Assembly: GCA_900545525.1 (NCBI GenBank)
Contig: UQZX01000008.1
Location: forward strand, 39,438-103,437
Source of the DNA: an uncultured Prevotella sp.
GTDB taxonomy: Bacteria > Bacteroidota > Bacteroidia > Bacteroidales > Bacteroidaceae
Length of the DNA: 64,000 bases
Direction: 5' to 3'
Below, one piece after another: positions 60,304 to 64,000 of the stretch; the stretch's first letter is position 1, and every line of letters begins with the position of its first letter. The position numbers and the translations under genes were made by a program. A model generated the notes under the pieces. The model worked only from the letters and a program-made list of their open reading frames with translations, made no database searches and was not told the DNA's origin.

Positions 60304-61875
60304 TTATTTCTTTTGTTTCCTTTTTTCCTCCAGATATCCGTATATCGTCAGTTCCTTGTCTGCAAGTGGGGTCTTGAAACAAAGACTTGCCACGTATCCC
60401 ACTATCAATACGATGAGGTGGCTGTATACACCGAGCATGTATGTGGAGTGTGTGAAGTTATACTTGCCGAGGTCTATCAGCAGTTCTTTCTCACCGTTTC
60501 CCATATCGAACGGTGTCGACGTAAGTACGGCGTATGCCGTGAAGAGTATGGCGCATGCAATGCCGACATACAGTCCCTGCCAGTTAGCACGGCGGCTGAA
60601 CAGACCGAGAAGGAATATGCCCACGATGCCGGCAGAAATAATGGCATACAGACCGAACAGCGAGCCGAGCACGCCCTGTCCGCCCCACGACACGTAGAGA
60701 AGAGCTACGAGAATGCTGCCGATGCCTACTACCAGCACCGATACTTTGCCAACCCACAGTTTGGACTTGTCGCTTGCATTGGGGCGCAGCCTTGAGTAAT
60801 AGTCCTCCACTACGCATGCGGATATACAGTTTATGCTGCTGTCGATGCTCGATATGGCTCCAGCCGCGAGTGCCGCAACAATCAGTCCTATGATGCCCAC
60901 AGGCATTTCCGTGGCAATGAAGAACGGGAATACAGCATCGTCTTTGATGCCTTCAGGCAGTATGCCCGGGTTTATGTGGTAATACACAAACAGGCAGGTG
61001 CCCACGAACATGAACAGTGCCCATGCCGGAACGCTCATCAGAACGCCGAGGTAAGACGCCTTCTTTGCACTCTTGTCGTCGCGTGCCGTGAGGTAGCGCT
61101 GTACGATACTTTGGTCTGTGCCATATTTTTGCACGGCATAGAACATACCGTTAAGCACCATTACGAGGAATGTAGTCTGCGTAAGATCCATTGCATACGG
61201 TCCGAAATCAATTTTGTCGTACTCGGCTGCAACGCTGAATATTGTTGCCGGACCGCCGTCCGTAAGGCAGAAAAGCATGATAATGGTTATCAGACCGCCG
61301 CCTATGAGCAGGAAGCCCTGTACGACGTCCATCCATATTATGGCCTCCATACCGCCGAGATAGGTCAGGATGATGATAACCACGCCAACTGCTATTATGA
61401 TTGTGTTTATGTCCATGCCTCCCGTAAACATAGCCATTGCAAGTCCCATGAGGTAAAGCACGGCTCCCATCTTTGAGAAGTTCTCAAGGATGAAAGCCAC
61501 CGAGCTGTAGAAGCGCGCGAATATTCCAAACCTGCGTTCAAAATATTCGTATGTGCTGAGCTTGATAACCTTTCTGTACAAAGGTACAATGGTTCCGATA
61601 AGTCCAACGAGGATAATCGGAACCATAAGACCTTGTACAAGCAATATCCAGTTCCCGCCGTATGCGGCACCGGGGTAGGCGAGGAATGTCACACTGCTTA
61701 TGATTGTTGCAAACATTGACATTCCAACTGCCCATGCCGGCACGTTGCCGCTTGCGGCAAAATAGGCATCTGTTGATTTCTGTTTCTTAGAGAAGTATAT
61801 TCCCACTACTACGGCAATAAGTATTGACACTGCCAGTATAGTTGCGTCGATCCAGTGTAAGGATGTATGTATCAT
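60304..61875 (-). CDS. Sodium:solute symporter (SSS family)
   Basis: A 523-residue inner-membrane transporter with about 13 helices in the LeuT-like SSS fold. The family block starts near ISSVTFLAYPGAAYGGNW (about 60-77); later RAVS-like segments include YEYFERRFG, GGMEAIIWMDVVQG and AALAAGAISSIDSSINCIS (about 335-353), with the Ser/Thr residues of the sodium site. Likely imports the cluster's acid-sugar substrate. It starts 18 bases after the DapA-family gene. Confidence 0.88.
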   Translation of the reverse strand: MIHTSLHWIDATILAVSILIAVVVGIYFSKKQKSTDAYFAASGNVPAWAVGMSMFATIISSVTFLAYPGAAYGGNWILLVQGLMVPIILVGLIGTIVPLYRKVIKLSTYEYFERRFGIFARFYSSVAFILENFSKMGAVLYLMGLAMAMFTGGMDINTIIIAVGVVIIILTYLGGMEAIIWMDVVQGFLLIGGGLITIIMLFCLTDGGPATIFSVAAEYDKIDFGPYAMDLTQTTFLVMVLNGMFYAVQKYGTDQSIVQRYLTARDDKSAKKASYLGVLMSVPAWALFMFVGTCLFVYYHINPGILPEGIKDDAVFPFFIATEMPVGIIGLIVAALAAGAISSIDSSINCISACVVEDYYSRLRPNASDKSKLWVGKVSVLVVGIGSILVALLYVSWGGQGVLGSLFGLYAIISAGIVGIFLLGLFSRRANWQGLYVGIACAILFTAYAVLTSTPFDMGNGEKELLIDLGKYNFTHSTYMLGVYSHLIVLIVGYVASLCFKTPLADKELTIYGYLEEKRKQKK

Positions 61876-61893
61876 GGTATTATGAGTGTTATA

Positions 61894-62805
61894 TTAATTG
61901 TATTGTTCAATCACAGGACGTGCCTCTCTGCGTATACGCTCCTCTGTCTCAGCGTTGAGTTTTGTAAGCGGTGGAAGCATGTTTGTTTCGCAAAGTCCAG
62001 CCTCATTCATTATTATTTTAAGACCGGCGAGTGACTCTCCAAGAGTAAGTCCCGCAGTGTTGATTTTTCCTATTTCTATTGTCTTTTGCTGCAGTTCTTC
62101 CGCTTTTTCCATGTCGCCTCTTACACCTGCCTCATACAGGTCCTGATATATTTTTGGCAGATAGTTGCCAACACTGGGCACTATGCCGTCGGCACCGTTC
62201 TTCAGCGCAACGGCAGAGTTTGCTGCGCATCCGCAGAAGTATGCAAAGTCTTCGCGGTCGGCAAATAGCTTGAGAGCCTCTTCAAGACGCGGAACGTTGT
62301 TTTCAGAGTCTTTCAGACCCACGATGTTGGGATGGTGGCTGAGCCTCTCAATTATATCCATCGGTATACTCATGTGTGTGGTGATTGTGATGTTGTACAG
62401 CATGAGGGGAACCGTGAGCGTGTCAGCCATGTCCTTATAGTAGTCGTACATCTGTTCCGGAGTGAGCGCATAATAGCATGGCAGTGTTGCGGCAATGACA
62501 TCCGCACCTGCCTCAATAAACTTTGCGGCAGCCTCTTTCTGCTCGCTGATGCAGTTGCCCGCAAGTCCGGCATATATCACCATGTCTTTATTTGCGGCAC
62601 GCTTTGCCGCACTTATCATCTCAACGCCGTTTTTTACCGACACCGAATTGCCTTCGCCCGTTGTGCCCATAATGAGCGGCGACACTCCGTATTTTGCAAA
62701 ATTGGATACAATCCTTTCAACGGCGGCTGTGTCTATGCTACCGTCTTTCATTACTGGTGTAACCATCGGCACCACTACGCCGTGGTATTTCTTTTCTGTT
62801 TTCAT
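61894..62805 (-). CDS. DapA-family (dihydrodipicolinate synthase-like) lyase/aldolase
   Basis: A 303-residue TIM-barrel Schiff-base enzyme: GTTGEG (47-52), MLYNITITTHMS with Tyr 137, and IVGLKDSENN with the Schiff-base Lys 165. The motifs fit the superfamily, but the gene is first in an acid-sugar cluster, so a 2-keto-3-deoxy acid aldolase or dehydratase role is more likely than lysine biosynthesis. The substrate cannot be named. It heads the five-gene unit with the symporter, alcohol dehydrogenase, PdxA2-like enzyme and DUF1537 kinase. Confidence 0.8.
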   Translation of the reverse strand: MKTEKKYHGVVVPMVTPVMKDGSIDTAAVERIVSNFAKYGVSPLIMGTTGEGNSVSVKNGVEMISAAKRAANKDMVIYAGLAGNCISEQKEAAAKFIEAGADVIAATLPCYYALTPEQMYDYYKDMADTLTVPLMLYNITITTHMSIPMDIIERLSHHPNIVGLKDSENNVPRLEEALKLFADREDFAYFCGCAANSAVALKNGADGIVPSVGNYLPKIYQDLYEAGVRGDMEKAEELQQKTIEIGKINTAGLTLGESLAGLKIIMNEAGLCETNMLPPLTKLNAETEERIRREARPVIEQYN

Positions 62806-62967
62806 TTGTGTAATAATAATTAGTTTTATTTCGTTTTAAACAAATACATACATGCTGTGTAAAGGACGTGTTTTCCCCTTAAATGTACTATCTTTAAGTA
62901 AACGTATTAATGCATGATTTATTGTTAATAAAACAGCTGGAAATGACAGAAAAATAAAATATTTTTA

Positions 62968-62975
62968 TATTTTTG
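62968..62975 (+). promoter_or_regulatory. -7 box of ksgA
   Basis: TATTTTTG, 20 bases upstream of the ksgA ATG; the -33 position is not clear. Confidence 0.45.
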
Positions 62976-62995
62976 CATCATATAAGCGATAAACA

Positions 62996-63784
62996 ATGAA
63001 GACAGTAAGACCGAAAAAGCATTTGGGGCAGCATTTCCTGACAGATCTGAATATAGCAAAGGCCATAGCCGACACGGTTGATGCATGTCCTGGAGTGCCC
63101 GTTCTCGAAGTAGGACCAGGCATGGGCGTGCTGACGCAGTATCTTGTCACGAAGAACCGCGATGTCAGGGTGGTGGAGATAGACAAGGAGTCTGTGGCGT
63201 ATCTTAATGAGAACTATCCTCTTCTGCGCGACAATATCATAAGTGACGATTTCCTCCGCATGGATCTTAGGGCGTTGTTCGGCGGGGGCAGTTTCGTGCT
63301 TACGGGAAATTATCCTTACGACATATCGTCGCAGATATTTTTCAAGATGCTCGACAACAAGGATCTTATCCCTTGTTGCACGGGTATGATACAGCGCGAG
63401 GTGGCACAGCGCATTGCCTCGCAGCCGGGCAACAAGGCTTACGGTATATTGAGCGTGCTGATACAGGCGTGGTATGATGTGGAATATCTGTTCACTGTGG
63501 ATGAAAACGTGTTCAATCCTCCACCTAAGGTTAAGAGTGCCGTGATACGTATGACGAGGAATGGTGTTGTGGACCTTGGTTGTGACGAGAAGTTTTTCAA
63601 GCGTATAGTGAAGGCTGTTTTCAATCAAAGACGCAAGATGCTCAGGGTGTCGTTGCGTCAGGTACTTGACGGAATAGTTCCTTCTGCTGCATTTTGGGAG
63701 AATGAGCTTATGACCAAACGTCCCGAACAGCTGACCATACGTCAGTTTGTAGAACTGACAAACGCTGTTGCCGCCGAGCTGTGA
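62996..63784 (+). CDS. ksgA: 16S rRNA dimethyladenosine transferase
   Basis: Dimethylates A1518 and A1519 of 16S rRNA late in 30S assembly. The 262-residue protein starts with KKHLGQHFL, the conserved KsgA N-terminus. SAM motif VLEVGPGMGVLTQ lies at about 36-48, the acidic VVEIDKES at about 59-66, and the catalytic motif NYPY at 105-108 (Tyr for the usual Leu/Phe). NPPPKVKSAVIRM is the conserved C-terminal block. Monocistronic, divergent from the acid-sugar cluster. Confidence 0.97.
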   Translation: MKTVRPKKHLGQHFLTDLNIAKAIADTVDACPGVPVLEVGPGMGVLTQYLVTKNRDVRVVEIDKESVAYLNENYPLLRDNIISDDFLRMDLRALFGGGSFVLTGNYPYDISSQIFFKMLDNKDLIPCCTGMIQREVAQRIASQPGNKAYGILSVLIQAWYDVEYLFTVDENVFNPPPKVKSAVIRMTRNGVVDLGCDEKFFKRIVKAVFNQRRKMLRVSLRQVLDGIVPSAAFWENELMTKRPEQLTIRQFVELTNAVAAEL

Positions 63785-63885
63785 CAGGTGGTGCGGTGCT
63801 GGAGGTTAATGCTTTTAAGTGGTGTTTGGCTTGTATGTCATGTGTATTGTTCTAATGTTAAATCAGATGTTTGCTTTATTTTTTT

Positions 63886-63960
63886 GGGGGGGTATCCGAA
63901 ATTCGGGAAGATGTAAAACTAATTGAAATTTTGTGCATTATTTTACGGGCTGCTTCCTAT
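63886..63960. repeat. Repeat element, copy B2 (half or cut by the window)
   Basis: From TATCCGAAATT at 63893 through AAAACTAATTGAAATT to TTATTTTACGGGCTG near 63952, this matches the reverse complement of copy B1 (34844-34952). In the 40-nt body I count 34 identical positions. The second arm seen in B1 is not found before 64000. It is preceded by T7-G7 at 63879-63892. The rest of 63785-64000 shows no gene. Confidence 0.7.
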
Positions 63961-64000
63961 GGAAAAAACCAAACATAATCATAAGAAAATGTAGTTATGT

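Overview
The window looks like a chromosomal segment of a Bacteroidota bacterium, most likely in or near Prevotella. Three things support this. Many promoters match the Bacteroidota sigma-70 pattern TTTG-N19-21-TAnnTTTG, eight of them with both boxes exact. Several Bacteroidota-restricted families occur (DUF5606, DUF4293, DUF4468, DUF4491, DUF4923, Bacteroidota-type omega subunit, Porin_10, lipidated TamA-like protein). Gene order is also typical of the phylum: rnfBCDGEA, atpDC-x-BEFHAG, and split gcvPA/gcvPB. No phage, integrase, transposase, rRNA operon or CRISPR array is visible.

Layout. 1-5.1 kb: end of a DUF5606 gene, nth, a DUF2461 gene, then on the minus strand a PerR-rubrerythrin peroxide-defence operon and bamD-rpoZ-DUF4293. 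5.2-13.1 kb: uvrB, a DUF4468 gene, a small membrane protein overlapping a putative porin, then an aminotransferase overlapping a LolC/E-like permease. 13.4-17.9 kb (minus): hexuronate genes uxaB, SDR oxidoreductase and uxuA, behind rlmH and a DUF4491 gene. 18.5-20.5 kb: a glycoside-hydrolase-like (GHL10/DUF187) exported protein and an unknown acidic protein. 20.6-26.3 kb: rseC-like gene plus the complete rnfBCDGEA ion-pumping complex. 26.3-34.5 kb: galE, then on the minus strand lplA-gcvT-gcvH-gcvPA-gcvPB-lpdA, a complete glycine cleavage system with its lipoylation enzyme. 35-40.3 kb: tRNA-Arg(TCT), a SpoU methyltransferase, a TamL-like outer-membrane protein, a lipoprotein, a WalJ-like MBL hydrolase and a DUF4923 gene. 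40.5-45.5 kb: rpsP, three glycosyltransferases and a Wzx-like flippase. 45.8-55.8 kb: nhaD, pfkA and the full ATP synthase operon. 56-62.8 kb (minus): ferritin, then a five-gene acid-sugar cluster (DapA-family lyase, SSS symporter, iron alcohol dehydrogenase, PdxA2-like dehydrogenase, DUF1537 kinase). 63 kb: ksgA.

The most unusual material is intergenic. Four arrays (13.13, 18.32, 34.59 and 45.55 kb) are built of exactly 22-nt units, each a 15-nt imperfect dyad plus a 7-nt spacer; the sequence drifts but the period does not. A second family (17.95 and 55.9 kb) is a roughly 200-bp MITE-like palindrome; one copy has a perfect 40-bp inverted repeat, and the core lies in opposite orientation in the two copies. 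A third family (34.84 and 63.89 kb) shares a TCCGAAATT arm and a conserved 40-nt body.

Bioenergetic theme (inference): Rnf, the Na+/H+ antiporter NhaD and an ATP synthase whose c subunit lacks Na+-ligand residues lie within about 35 kb. If Rnf here exports Na+, NhaD could convert that gradient into a proton gradient.
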